NCBI GenBank assembly: GCA_030141605.1
Contig: JAQGDQ010000361.1
Location: forward strand, 64,001-128,000
From: Tubiluchus corallicola
Lineage: Eukaryota > Priapulida > Priapulimorpha > Priapulimorphida > Tubiluchidae
Reading direction: 5' to 3'
Length of the DNA stretch: 64,000 nt
Within the stretch, counting starts at the first letter, position 1. The number at the start of each line of letters is the position of its first letter. Positions 1-11,314 of this stretch are shown one piece after another. Made by a program: the position numbers and the translations under genes. A model generated the notes under the pieces. It searched no databases, was not told the origin of the DNA, and saw only the letters and a program-made list of their open reading frames with translations.

Positions 1-104
1 TAAAATTTGCTGATCCAATCATTCTTATTTTAAACTATAGGCGTTGTTTCAAACAGTAGATTGTTTTGACCTAGAGGTTAAGATTTGGTCCGGTTTTGCT
101 TTAA
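1..104 (+). mobile_element. Repeat family B, 3' end
   Basis: Positions 45-104 match the 3' end of the family B element seen complete at 26995-27524, including the closing GGTCCGGTTTTGCTTTAA and a terminal TTAA at 101-104. The left part is more diverged and the element may begin before the window. Confidence 0.6.
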
Positions 105-109
105 ATCAA

Positions 110-1466
110 GTTTATCTCTCACCAAACAAACCAGGCTGCGGATATATATTTGAAAGAAATGATTTGAGCTGGTGGACAGCAAGAAAGCACCTATAGCAAA
201 ACTTCTGCTGTTCACTCAGAAATTCATCTATTCTAGTTGAATAATTGGATCAATTTGACATAACTTTAATGCGCTTACGTAACTTTAATCCAACAAGATT
301 ATACCTCAACATGCGTAAGTACTACACAATATTATTACTGGAATTCCCCCAGGCTGCAAACATGTACTAGCTGCCGGGTGGTTTTCTTAACTTATAGACT
401 TTAAATTTAGCTTGTTTAAATAATTATTCTGTTACATCGTGAGCGTTAATTAGCTGATTTTCGAGATTAGATTAGAGTTGAAGTAGAGCAGAGTTCTCTC
501 CAACCCCAATATTATTGTACAAAATGTGCAGTGTAGAGTATAATTCATATTTAATTGTATTTTATAGCGAGCCTGTTAAAGAGATGTAGTCAATGTTAGT
601 GTTTTGTTTTATATATTTTATTTTTGTGCATACTTTTTCTTTTGTAGGATCAGTGTAAGTGCGCCTGCGCCTGCTAATTTCTTTCTTTTATATTATTTTA
701 ATACATATATATAAATGTCAATAAATAAACAAAAAATATTATATTATCATTACATGGTGGACATACATCATCATATAGTATATATAATTTTCATTACACA
801 AAGAATTCATCAAACAAGAAAAAATAGCATACATTAATAATCTCTCATCTAATGTTTTCGGTTGTTTGCAGTTGATAGTAGTAACTTTATCTGCAAAAAA
901 GTTTTCCTTAAAGCAAAACCAGACCCACTAGTTCTTCGCGATTACGTTCATTTCGTCATTCGCTAGTTAGACGCTACACTAGCGCCTGCATTTCTGAAAC
1001 GCATTGCACAAAAACAGGTGTTGTAGCTCAGATGTGTTAGTTTGTGATAAACTGCACACGTTCGACAGCTCATGCGTGAGCACAGTGTTAAATTCGAAAT
1101 TTGAATTTTTATCTTAAAACTTGTCTAGAATTAGTACAACACCATGAATGCCTTACAGTAGCACTGTACTTCATACTTTCTATCGGATTTGAAAATGGGT
1201 AGTGCATGAAAAATTATCCTGTCTTCCTTCAAGCACCTGAAGGATAAGTGTTTATATTGCACGGTAACCAGATGACGTTTGAAGTTTGAACTGATCGCGA
1301 CTTTAAATTCATTTTACTAATTACACGAGACGCTTATCACAATTTTGTTGTTAAAACTTTATAGCATTTTTCTTAAATATTAAAATAAGTTTAATTTTTA
1401 AATTATCACTTAAATTTTTAAATTGTTACTATTTTCCAAGAGGCTTAGCTTTGCTTTAAGAACTGA
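110..1466 (+). mobile_element. Repeat family H, split copy
   Basis: Positions about 150-430 and 1233-1466 match, in order and on the same strand, the repeat at 63020-63640. Both copies share a block around GTTCACTCAG and a second block GCTTATCACAATTT, and both end in GCTTTAA. About 800 bp separates the two halves here but not in the copy at 63 kb, so this copy was interrupted by insertions, one of them the family B element at 908-1232. Superfamily unknown. Confidence 0.5.
908..1232 (-). mobile_element. Repeat family B, reverse copy
   Basis: This is a shortened reverse copy of the element at 26995-27524. It opens TTAAAGCAAAACCAGACC (the 3' terminus) and closes TCCTGTCTTCCTTCAA (the diverged 5' terminus). 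Internal blocks such as GCTCATGCGTGAGC and AAATTTGAATTTTTATC are shared with the other copies. Confidence 0.7.
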
Positions 1467-2619
1467 CACCTGCTCGTGATTTCGATGGCTTCTCTATAAC
1501 TGCTTATTGCATTTCTGTAATTGCCGCCCTGTTCCATTAGTTGGCAGTCTTGTAGCTGTCGAAAGTGTTATTAAATTTTCCTCAAATCCAGATATATTTC
1601 AAAAGAGAATCTTAGAGATACGGTGGCGGTTTACGTTTACGCAACACTACAGAGAGCAGGTGCCCACTATATCCTATGCACTTTATTACAAGCTGTACTT
1701 TATCGCTGTGATGAAGCCAGCCAAATTATGCAGTTTTGGAAATTATTCATTGGAGTGCTAACGAGCCTTAAAAGCCACGACAGGTTATAATAAATAATAA
1801 AATGTCGTGTCTATATCACGTTAACTACGTCACAAGCAAACTGGCACAGTCATCAGGTATATTGTATAGTGTAACTGTGACCGACTTACTTTTTGTGATC
1901 TATGACTTAGGTTTCCCCAAGCGTAGAACTGGGATAGTTTATTGTGAAGTTATACTGAAAGTCCGAAATTTCGTCAAATTTTTCAGTTGGTTGGTACTGA
2001 TCACGCTGCCCGCCCACCCCCCTGCCGCGTTTTGTTATTTGTAGAAACAAATGCATTGAGATCGGACGATCAGTAACAATTTCACCGTTTTAGTGTTGTC
2101 TAACTGATTTACTGGTATCTAACTGTGAGTAAATCTTACGGAAGTTAACATAAGACGTATATGTTTGTGACAGTAAAAGTTTGTGAATTGTAAACTTTTT
2201 TATTTTTTTTTTGTAAAGTTTCGTAGCTGTCTTAATGGTGCCTGACATGTAAATAATAACTTTTATATAACATTTTCATGTGCCAAAATAAACTTTAATT
2301 AAATAAAATAAAATAGGCAAGAACTCTTTGATGAAGGACGCACGGCACAGTGAAATCAAATATCGGATTACCAACAGAACCTTCTCTTGCTTCTAATTGT
2401 TTCAAAGCAAAACTTGCAAAGTTTCGCAGAAATGAAATGTTTATTATATGATTAAACGGTTTGTATTTCGAACGAGTTGAATTTCGACTGGTTTGTATCT
2501 TCAAGTTAACCGAATTTAAGGAACTTGTAAAAATGGTCCACATGCGCATTCATCACCACTTATAATATCAGCTATTATACAGAAATTCATATCATCGTTA
2601 AAGTCTGTTTTGATTTTGT
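1467..2619. other. Unassigned AT-rich DNA
   Basis: I see no gene, RNA or repeat that I can support here. The short open frames at 1507-1761, 1802-2044 and 2295-2549 show no recognisable domain. Confidence 0.4.
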
Positions 2620-2880
2620 ATATCCATTTTTATATCACGGATTATTATCTTACGATTCAGTATATGATACATCACTAAGGCCTTTACAAATGTTACAAAA
2701 CAGATATATTAGAGTCATGTTTACAAACTATTTCTTACGAATCGTAATCTCATGTATTACACGCGTAGATTTTTAAAAATTAATGAATTGTATCATCGTG
2801 AGTGATTAAATTCATCTGTAAACATTTGCTTAATCTGTTTCTTCATGTTTTTCGTGATTCTTAAATACCCGTTCAACAAA
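2620..2880 (+). pseudogene. Decayed LINE reverse transcriptase, C-terminal part
   Basis: Conceptual translation from about 2608 reads YPFLYHGLLSYDSVYDTSL followed by RPLQMLQNRYIRVMF. This is the typical pattern after the RT catalytic core of CR1/L2/Jockey-type non-LTR elements: a pattern like YPYLxYG, then PLxxLQxRAIRII. Further pieces (RRFLKINELYHRE, then KFICKHLLNLFLHVFRD) continue in other frames, so there are at least two frameshifts or stops. It is a dead fragment. The clade cannot be set from this much sequence. Confidence 0.6.
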
Positions 2881-3179
2881 TTTGAATTTATTAAACTCGT
2901 TGGGCGGTTTCCAATTATTATCCTGCTGGTGTTCATACTAATTATAGTCATTGTAACCCTTTATGCACCAGCTCTGGGCAGAAAGACTCACCGTAGTCAA
3001 AAACTCCCGAATGCACCAGTTTAATAAGTATATCTTTGATCATCTGTTATCTCGGTATTTTACATAAATTACAAAATCTTACTGTACATCTTTAGTATCA
3101 TCAGTTTGAACCAACATAGTATTATCTTCCATGGCTTATCTCAAGTTTGTCAAAATTTCATTGAGGGTAATAAGTGTCC

Positions 3180-3695
3180 TTAAAGGGGAAGAAAACGCAG
3201 TTTTAAAGTACGCCCAAAAACTTTCCACACATAGTATTATCTCTTAGCCTTACAGTTAATTGTTTGAAAGACTTATGTTACTAGAAAAGAAAATTGTTAG
3301 CAATTTAAAATGTTTGCACCAACTCGTAAAACGTCTCCTTACCAGTGTGCGCCACTGACCCACCTTCCCAGTATGCACCGCAGATAAAAAATGTATTTTT
3401 GAGCTTAGTGACATGATAAAGTAATTTAGGCTTTTGATTATTTAGTGAAGTATATTATGCTACGAACGCTCTGATTTTTTTCTCACTTTACGCAAAGTTA
3501 TCTAAATTTGTTTCAAACGACTTACCGTTAAAACGGCTGCACCTAACGGTCATCGCGGGATTTAAAATTTATAACGTGTATACAGCGTTGCTGTTAATGC
3601 AGCTCTGTGTGCAATAAGGCAGCCTGTAGGTGACACAAAATTTCGAGACGATTTTTTTCAGCTTTATGTGTGAAAAGTGTTCTCTTGTGCTTTAA
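3180..3695 (+). mobile_element. Repeat family A, full-length MITE-like copy
   Basis: A 516-bp unit bounded by TTAA at both ends. It opens TTAAAGGGGAAGAAAA and closes TCTTGTGCTTTAA, giving imperfect inverted termini. The copy at 8711-9226 has the same 516-bp length and aligns throughout, for example at GCTACGAACGCTCTGATTTT and AACGGTCATCGCGGGA. Reverse copies lie at 17111, 23759, 37243 and 55505. There is no coding capacity, so it is probably non-autonomous. Confidence 0.75.
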
Positions 3696-4284
3696 ACCCA
3701 GTCAGTTACTCTAGGGCGTTTCAGCCCCATATTACCCCCAGCAACTTCAATCTTTGCATGAAAAAACTCTTTACCACAAGGTGGAGGCTTTGAAACTGAA
3801 CGCACCATTATTTTCCAACCAGACACTCGAGGCCATTCCCTTTTGCATTGCCACTTCACTTAGCAAATAATTGTATTTGTTGAAAGGGAAAGGCAAAAAA
3901 TTTTCTCCATGAATTATTTAGGCAGAACTCTAGTAATGTGTGTACTGTTGGGCTTTAGTTGGGCTTCATAACCCTTGGGGAGATGACGATGATAGACAGT
4001 GCGTGAATTTGCGACTAAATTCATCGATTAATTTTATGAGCTTCAATTCAGTTCATGGTCTAACCTGGCGTTGCACGCGTTTTCTCGTTTTAATTGAGAG
4101 CTTTGTTCCTAGCACGAAAATACGTCTATAACGTTTCATCATTGAGCGTTCTTCAGCAGTAGTCTCATAGTCTGATGTTTAAATGTGATAGTAACAATAG
4201 TAACAATAGCCTCAACAGGTGTAGGAACAGCAACAACAGCAGTGCAATGTAGGCAGCTGCGGTGAGCAGTAGCTGTGACGGCGA
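3696..4284. other. Unassigned DNA
   Basis: Nothing supportable is seen before the GAT-rich tract. The sequence is AT-rich with no convincing coding frame. Confidence 0.35.
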
Positions 4285-4374
4285 CTTCGTGATGATGATG
4301 ATGATGATGATGATGAAGAAGATAATGATGATGGTGATGATGATTGATGGTGATGGTGATGGTGATGATGATGG

Positions 4375-4406
<32 letters not shown>

Positions 4407-4723
4407 TAGGTAACGATGGTGAAGATGATGATGACGATAATAACGCTGATGATGTTGACGTTGGTGTTGTTGTTGCTGCTGTTGATGGTGATGGTGATGA
4501 CGACAATAATAGTGATAATGACGATGATGATGGTGATGGTGAAGATGGTAATGATGATGACCGTGACGATGGTGATAGTGACGATGTTGCTGATTTTATT
4601 GCTGTAGCTGCTGCGGATGATGATGAGAACGATGATGATGATAATGATAACTATGATAATGATGATAATATAGTGAAGGTGGTGATGATGGTGGTGATGA
4701 TGATGATGATGATAATGATGATG

Positions 4724-4776
<53 letters not shown>

Positions 4777-4785
4777 AGCATATTC
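4285..4785. repeat. Compound (GAT/GGT/GAC)n trinucleotide tract
   Basis: About 500 bp of GAT/ATG triplets with GGT, GAC and AAT variants. Every frame on both strands stays open for long stretches (poly-Asp, poly-His, poly-Met, poly-Ser), which is a property of the triplet and not evidence of a gene. The block 4567-4690 recurs at 5380-5495. Confidence 0.9.
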
Positions 4786-5340
4786 TTCGAACACTTGCGT
4801 ACACTATAGTGATGATGACGATCACTTCAAATGTTTTGGCATTGCATGAAAACGTACCTTGTACTCGTTTCAATTTCTATTATCCAGTATATTTGAATGG
4901 GTTGAAACCAATTAAGCTGTAACTCGTTGAAGTCAGAAAACCTGGTTTTTGGTTTCACGACGGTGTGTAAAACCTGCAGTAGAATTATGTAACAATCGAA
5001 TTGGATTTCCACCAACTTTTGAATAGGCGCCTGATTGTGGTTTCAGGCACGCTTATAAAGATTTTATATCTTTTATTTGCATCTAGGAGAGCTTGTATTA
5101 TTTTTGCTACTTCTCTGATATTAAAGTAAGCATTTAAAGCTCTATTTCGTCAAATGGTGGGATAGTGGTCATATTACTAATGTTGTTAATTAATGCGTTT
5201 AAAATCACAAATCGGACTTTCCTCTCTAATTTTCAGCTTGTATTTTAATTATCGTTTGCTTTAATTAAGTTTCTATAGGCCGTGGGAATTCATTTCCTGT
5301 GTATATAGTTAGAATAAATAATAAACGGATACAAACACAA

Positions 5341-5495
5341 ACTATAATAATAATGACGACGACACAACTAAATAGTGGTGAAAGTGACGATGATGCTGAT
5401 TTTATTGCTGTAGCCGCTGCTGATGACGATGAGAACGATGATGATGATGATAATTATAACTATGATAATGATGATAATATAGTGATGATGTAGAT
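5341..5495. repeat. Second copy of GAT-rich block
   Basis: This stretch repeats 4567-4690 with few changes, including the non-repetitive core GCTGATTTTATTGCTGTAGC between the GAT triplets. It ends at TAGTGATGATGTAG, just before the family B element at 5505. Confidence 0.8.
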
Positions 5496-5504
5496 AATCG
5501 ATAC

Positions 5505-6146
5505 TTAAAGGAAGACAGGATGATTTTTCATATAATACCCCATTTTCAAGTCCTATAAAAAGTATACATTTTAACACAGTTAATTCTGCAAAAGCGTTTC
5601 TGATAATTAAATAATAGATTAAATTCTTAATTAACACCGGGCGAGCCCAACTATCTGACATCACAAACTAACATAATTTTCAACGTCCCAAAAATGTTCC
5701 ACGAGCGTGCTATACGTGTTTGCAAAAGCGAAAATTGAAGCACATTGCTACTGTAAGTTATTCGGTGTGTTGTACTAAGACTAGACAAGTTTTAAGATAA
5801 AAATTCAAATTTCAAATTTATCGCTGCACTCACGCATGAACTGTCGAACATGTGTAGTTCGTCACAAACTAACATATCTGAACTGAAGGGTACAGCACCT
5901 GCTTTTGTGCAGTGCGTTTCTGAAGTACAGGTACTAGTGCCCATCTAACTAGCGAACGGCGAAATGCGCGTAAAAGCGAAGAAATCGTGGCGCGAACGTG
6001 AAATTGCATTTGTGTGGTAATAATTGTTTTAATAATAATAATTGTAATAATAAGTCATTTTTGAAAAAATAGCATGTTTCTTATCCATATTTCGTAGAGT
6101 AGATTTTTTGACCTACAGTTTAAGATTGAGTCCGGTTTTGCTTTAA
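5505..6146 (+). mobile_element. Repeat family B, longest copy
   Basis: A 642-bp element bounded by TTAA. It opens TTAAAGGAAGACAGGATGA and closes GAGTCCGGTTTTGCTTTAA. It contains extra internal sequence (about 5560-5640, ending in GGGCGAGCCCAAC) that is missing from the 530-bp copy at 26995 but present in the copies at 23150 and 43930. There is no coding capacity. Confidence 0.75.
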
Positions 6147-6625
6147 CCATTTAAACATGCACTGTGACTCTTGTTTACTAGACTAACTATTGTTTTTTGT
6201 TCGACATATTCTTGCTACTGTGTGCATCAGTGCAGATGCCCTTAAAACTCAGAGTCGTATAGCAGCATGCATTGAAGAATCTATTACAGTGCTGTTTGGC
6301 GCAGGAGCTAGATGATTGAGACGTAATTAGGTTGATACGTTATCAATAGCCGCTACTTCAATGGCACATTAAGCTGATGAAGCCAGCGGGCAGATTTATA
6401 ATACCTTTTCATTGAGGCTGATGAATTTTTTCCCGCTTTATCTAAGCGTTGACATTTTATATAAAATCTATATAATAGTCCCGTTCTGCTTTGTTGAGGG
6501 AATGTCATAAATCAGGACTTGGAGGAGTCGATTGTCCGAGTACTTGGTTTGATGGCTTAACGTGGGTGCAGCAGCGAGTGATTGGATGGTGCAAGCATCG
6601 TTTCATGACGTCAGCGTTAGTGTGA
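6147..6625. other. Unassigned DNA
   Basis: I see no feature here before the GA-rich tract. Confidence 0.35.
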
Positions 6626-6761
6626 ATGGACAGAAAGAGAGAGAGAGAGAGAGAGAGAGGGGGGGAGAGGGAGGGGGAGAGAAAGGAGAAAGAAAGGAGA
6701 AAGAAAGGGAGAGGGAGCAAGGATAAAGAAAAAAAACGAGAGACAGAGAAAGAAAGACTGC

Positions 6762-6845
<84 letters not shown>
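6626..6845. repeat. (GA)n microsatellite and purine tract
   Basis: Purine-only sequence on the plus strand, with a pure (GA)n core at about 6764-6844. Open frames here are Arg-Glu or Leu-Ser alternations and are not genes. Confidence 0.95.
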
Positions 6846-7339
6846 ATGATTGGACAATGCTGTCACAAATGGATATAGACCAAAAAAAACTTTGCAGTAC
6901 GATTGCGGTTTATTACACTACTATAAACCACCTGATAAATTCAAAACCTCGTGAAAATGTTAAATGTTAATTTTTTGAAGAGTTCTCCAAAGTGCTTGAA
7001 AACTTTAAGCACTTTTACACTTACTCCAACTTTTTAAATCGAAACCAGCCACAAACATCTTCTGTTCAAAAATGTTTTTGCTAATAACAGTCTATGACTC
7101 ACATACGTGTTATTTGTTGCTAATTTAAATTTTTGTTATCTGAATAAAACGTCTTTAGGTACCTAAACCTGAGGTGTAGGAGAACTTGGTCTCGCCTAGA
7201 GGTGAGCCACTGATTTTTTTCCATCTACATCCGGGAAGTTTTTCGATTTTCTGCGTACAATTCAATTATTTCATTCACTTATAATTCTAATACGATGTAC
7301 CTTTCAGCTAGTTAGCTAGAAGGTAACTCGTTTTAGCAC
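6846..7339. other. Unassigned DNA
   Basis: AT-rich sequence with no supportable feature. Confidence 0.35.
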
Positions 7340-8211
7340 TAGGGGTAAGCATTCTCTACTAGAAAGCGGATTCGAATCGAATCGAATCGAATTTGTGACT
7401 TTTAAATTCGAATCGAACTGCATTTCAGTATTTTCAATCCGAATCGAATTCGAATTGAGTTTGAAAGATTCTCAAACCAGTTTTCGAACCACTATTAAAA
7501 AGTGGTCTTACAAAGATCGTGCATATTACTTGATTTTGTTCTGCAGTAGAACCAGCGGCGGATTATGATTTTATGGGCCTTAGGCTTGAGCTCGGAACGG
7601 GCCTTTTAAATGTTGCTACACTGCTGAGCTGACGTGTTTTTGTGGAGCTCTCGTCGTTTGTAAAGGATGACAAATTAAACAATTTATCACTGATGCATAT
7701 TGAGTCAGATATGTTGAAAAAAACGGACTTTTCAGAAATTATAACTGACTTTGTCCCCAGAAAATTTCGGAAACTGAAATTTTGAACTTAAACTGTGTAA
7801 ACGTGAATTGTGTAAACCCGATTCGAAATATAGTGACTGACTTTTGAAAAAAAAACTTTTTTCTATATTTTATTTTGGCGGGCCCCTTGATCTTTTGTCA
7901 ATTTATTTTTTTACAACAAAAAATTTTTTTTCGTTTTATTTTGCCGGGCCCCTTTTGATCCCGGGCCTTAGGCTTCAGCCTATTCAGCCTATAGGGCTAT
8001 CCGCTACAGAGTAGAACCACTATTAGTTTGTTAAAAATTTTGCGCAGAAACTGCAGGTAAATTGTGTTAATTGCATGCTGTTTCAAACATTTTGATGATA
8101 AAGATTGTGTGACCGAAGTGCTGAATTATTCGAATCTATAATTTTAGATTCGAATCGAATTTGAATTTATAATTAAAAAGCTCTAATTCGAACGTTCGAT
8201 GATCACCCGTA
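7340..8211. mobile_element. hAT-like element, host of a nested hAT-like insertion
   Basis: The left end TAGGGGTAAGCAT and the reverse complement of the right end, TACGGGTGATCAT, form imperfect terminal inverted repeats. Just inside both ends lie runs of GAATC/GATTC (7370-7450 and 8120-8160), a subterminal pattern familiar from hAT elements. The flanks TTTAGCAC and CTAGACAC could be a decayed 8-bp duplication. No transposase frame remains. The centre is occupied by the insertion at 7553-8009. Confidence 0.55.
7553..8009. mobile_element. Non-autonomous hAT-like element with perfect 8-bp target duplication
   Basis: A 457-bp element beginning CAGCGGCGGATTATGA and ending TATCCGCTACAG. It is flanked on both sides by AGTAGAAC (7545-7552 and 8010-8017), an exact 8-bp duplication as expected for hAT transposition. 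Subterminal GGGCCTTAGGCTT is inverted at the far end. It carries no transposase. Confidence 0.8.
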
Positions 8212-8501
8212 CTAGACACGGTTTTCAGAATAAACGTTGCCGTTGTCGCGTGGAATGGAAACTGTTTGCCCACTTTGGGCAGTTCATTGAAAGCATCACC
8301 GAGTTCGAAACACAACTCAGTATGAATAATTTTAGTTGACGGCATTAGTTGGTCGACTTCATTCAACTCGTCTAGCCGTAAGCTATCAATGCAGACTATA
8401 TTGGCACATGTCTGGTTCATGCATTTGACACTGCCCGCGTGTGTTGAACAAACGGTCTCACAATGCCGACAATTTTCTGCACGCCTCGGAAGCGTTTTCA
8501 T
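8136..8501 (-). CDS. Possible Cys-rich coding exon (unrecognised)
   Basis: A 121-codon open frame starts at 8501. Its first 45 residues are Cys-rich: CRHC at about 11-14, then C19, C27, C32 and C37. This is followed by an ordinary-composition stretch (DELNEVDQL, ELGDAFNELPKVGKQ). The last 25 codons run into the hAT-like element that ends at 8211, so the true frame would stop or splice before that. I recognise no family. It could be a real zinc-binding exon, a relic of a transposon protein, or chance. Confidence 0.25.
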   Translation of the reverse strand: MKTLPRRAENCRHCETVCSTHAGSVKCMNQTCANIVCIDSLRLDELNEVDQLMPSTKIIHTELCFELGDAFNELPKVGKQFPFHATTATFILKTVSSTGDHRTFELELFNYKFKFDSNLKL

Positions 8502-8710
8502 TACCAGACATAAAACCGCAATAAATCAATAGTCGGCGTAAAAAGAATTTTATTTTCACAGTCATGTGAAATTCAACAACCATCGCCATTTTATCAAGGC
8601 TGCTCTAATTTAACAGCCAATAAGAATCCGCTTTACAGAATGTCTTGACTTTCCTGTCAGCAGATACATGATACCAGGCTATTCATTGCTTGAACCAGTG
8701 AAAATTTCAC

Positions 8711-9226
8711 TTAGAGGGGAAGAAAAGGGAACTTTAAAGTATTCCCTAAAGAATGGTTGAATACTCCGATCTGGTTGAATTTTTATACAATTGAAAAAGA
8801 TAATTTAAAATGATTTTGCCACCTGGTAAAATGGCACTGCTTCGCCATCCCAGTGTGCACCACTGATTCACCAAAAACGTATAATTCCTCTTACTGACAA
8901 GTCAAAGTAAGTTCTACTTTTGCTTTGTTAGTGAAATGTGCACTGTGAATGGTTTGATTGTTTTTTCAAATTTAGTGAAGTATATTATGCTACGAACGCT
9001 CTGATTTTTTTCTCACGTTACGCAATGTTATTTAAACTTGTTTCAAACGACTTACCGTCAAAATGGCTGCCGCTAACGGTCATCGCGGGAGTTTAAATTT
9101 ACAAGCTTTTTACAGCTTTACTGTTAACACAAGCCCTTTATGCAACAAGACTGCATGTCAGTGCTAAAAAATTTCAAGACGATTTATTAAGCTTTATTCA
9201 TGAGGAGTGTCTTTCTTATGCTTTAA
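8711..9226 (+). mobile_element. Repeat family A, full-length copy
   Basis: A 516-bp copy of the element at 3180-3695, with the same length and order of blocks. It opens with a mutated TTAGAGGGGAAGAAAA and closes ATGCTTTAA. The shared core around GCTACGAACGCTCTGATTTT is nearly identical. Confidence 0.75.
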
Positions 9227-9872
9227 AGCAAGTCAAGTTAATTTAATATTAAGCTAATTTAAGTCAAGTTAACCAGTTGTTTATTAGTGAAAAGAATACA
9301 ACATGTAAAACATGAAAGCTACCCATATGGCAAACACAAGAGGACCAAAAACAAAACGAATATGATTTTCACATATTGAGGAAATATGAAAAATTAATAC
9401 GTACGTGGTATGCAACGAATGGTAAATAACACCAACATACCAGTGTAATGCCAAGAGTGCTATTAACCAGTGCACAACTCTGTAATTATTCATAAATGAT
9501 TCGTCATTCTTTCACCTCATATTGTTCCAGTTTTTGTTTGGAGCTCGCGATGTTGACGATAGTCTTTGTCTTCATTTTTAGTACCGTTACGTTTGGTTTA
9601 CCTTCAGAAGTGGGGCTTCCTTTGATCGGTCCATGAATATTTAAGGTAATGTTTCAGTATCGTGCTACCACCATTACTTTCTATCTTCTTACCACTGGTA
9701 TTGCATTTCGCCTTGCCATGACCACCCCCTCCATTCAGTTTCATCAGATACTGTCATATCCACAAAGCAGGAGCGATTTTGTACCACGAATCATTCAACT
9801 TGAAAAACCACGGCCAGATCACATTATCCACTTCTCTTCATGCATTTTAGTAATGCCAATTTAACTAGTTCT
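9227..9872. other. Unassigned DNA
   Basis: Short frames at 9284-9493 (minus) and 9649-9864 (plus) show no recognisable motif. Nothing else is supportable. Confidence 0.35.
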
Positions 9873-10230
9873 TAAATTAAAAGTCAAGCTAAACCCCCAC
9901 TATGATATAAGCTTTTACAGCTTAAAATCCTACTCTCGTTACGAATATTCAATTTATTTTATTATAAACTTGCTGTAAAACTTGTTTTTTTTTCGATTTT
10001 TTATCACTTTGTTGTTAGCGGTATTAAATTTGAAAAACCGCCATTTTTCGTTGCGCGAGACAAATGACGTAAAGTATACAGTCACGAGGTCACCAATGAT
10101 CGGTAAACAAACATCGGTAACCAAAGATGAAATGAAACTTCATACGTCATTCTCGTTCACTCGCGCCAAAGCCGGCGATCTATACGCAATAGACGCATTC
10201 GAAATTCAGCAGAAAAAGGTAAGTCATTTA
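9873..10230 (+). mobile_element. Repeat family D, copy 1
   Basis: This unit recurs reversed at 35228-35535 and in part at 10373-10560. It opens near TTAAAAGTCAAGCTAAAC and includes CGCCATTTTTCGTTGCGCGA, GTCACGAGGTCACCAA and CATCGGTAACCAAAGA. An open frame through it (9982-10278) contains HFSLRETNDV and TVTRSP, which the reverse copy also encodes. The superfamily is unknown. Confidence 0.55.
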
Positions 10231-10372
10231 ATTTATAAGTTTCTTTTGTTTAATAATAACTATGAATTCTTTCTGTAATCACAATAATGCATCAAAAAAC
10301 TTCAGTGTCTGTTGGACTTTAATTACTTACAAATCCTTATTATATTTATGAGTACAGTGGCAGTAATACTGG

Positions 10373-10560
10373 TACTTTGAAGATCTGCCATTTTTCGTTG
10401 CGCGAAACGAATGACGTCATGAGTATAGTCACGAGGTCTCCAAAGATCGGTAACTAAAGACGCTTTCTGTACCTCGTACGTCATTCTCGCTCATTGGTGC
10501 CAAAGACGAGAAACTTGGCGATCTTTACGGTAATACACCCATTTAAAATTCACCAGAAAA
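10373..10560 (+). mobile_element. Repeat family D, partial second copy
   Basis: A second, shorter copy lies about 150 bp after the first and shares GCCATTTTTCGTTGCGCGAA, CACGAGGTCTCCAAAGATCG and ACGTCATTCTCG. It may be a local tandem duplication. Confidence 0.55.
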
Positions 10561-11310
10561 AGTTATTTAATTTAGAAGTCTCCTAAATTGTTTAATAATA
10601 ACAATGAATTCTGTGTGTAATCACAAATATGCATTAAAAAATTTAGTGTCTATTGAGGTTATAGAGACCTTTAGATAGTTATAAACCAGGTTAATAATTG
10701 CAACTCACCTGACAGTATATAAACAGCTCAAAACATAAGGTACACGTACGCGTGATTTTAAGGTATGATCAGAAATTAAAGGACATTTTCCGTTATTGGA
10801 AAAAAAGGTTTTGCTTTTATATAATTAATATTTTCAAAGTAGCGTCACCGCAATTTCTAGTAAGTGTAGTTAGTATTTGCACAGAATTTGCACTGCTATC
10901 ATTAACCAAAAGTTGCTTCATTAATTGTTCAATTCTTATTGGAAAATAATAGATGGGCCCTCATTTTCTGCATCAGTAATAGCAATGAGCATCGTCAATC
11001 TTTCCAAGCTAACCAAATTAGTTGTGAATTTTTAAAGAGCTTGGCAAATTCAATTCAATTCTAATCAAATTTTTATTTCGGTAACTAAGACCATATAAAA
11101 TACAAATACAGTAAAAAAATGAAATAAAATACAATGAAATAAAAATCACTAAGTAAGTAAATATATATACAGGGTAAACAAATTTTAGAGGCTAATTATG
11201 TAATAGTTCGTTCCATTTCACAAAACGCAAGATTTGACAAGTATATTGGAGTCAATAATAGTAAGCAAACACATTGTCTAGTTTTGATACACATTTAGAG
11301 TGAACTAAAT
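10561..11310. other. Unassigned AT-rich DNA
   Basis: Nothing supportable. The stretch 11080-11180 is very AT-rich. Confidence 0.35.
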
Positions 11311-11314
11311 TTTG

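Noticed and set aside
4139-4873. Long poly-His/Ile and poly-Asp frames
   Set aside because: They are translations of the GAT/ATG triplet tract and are open in all frames of both strands.
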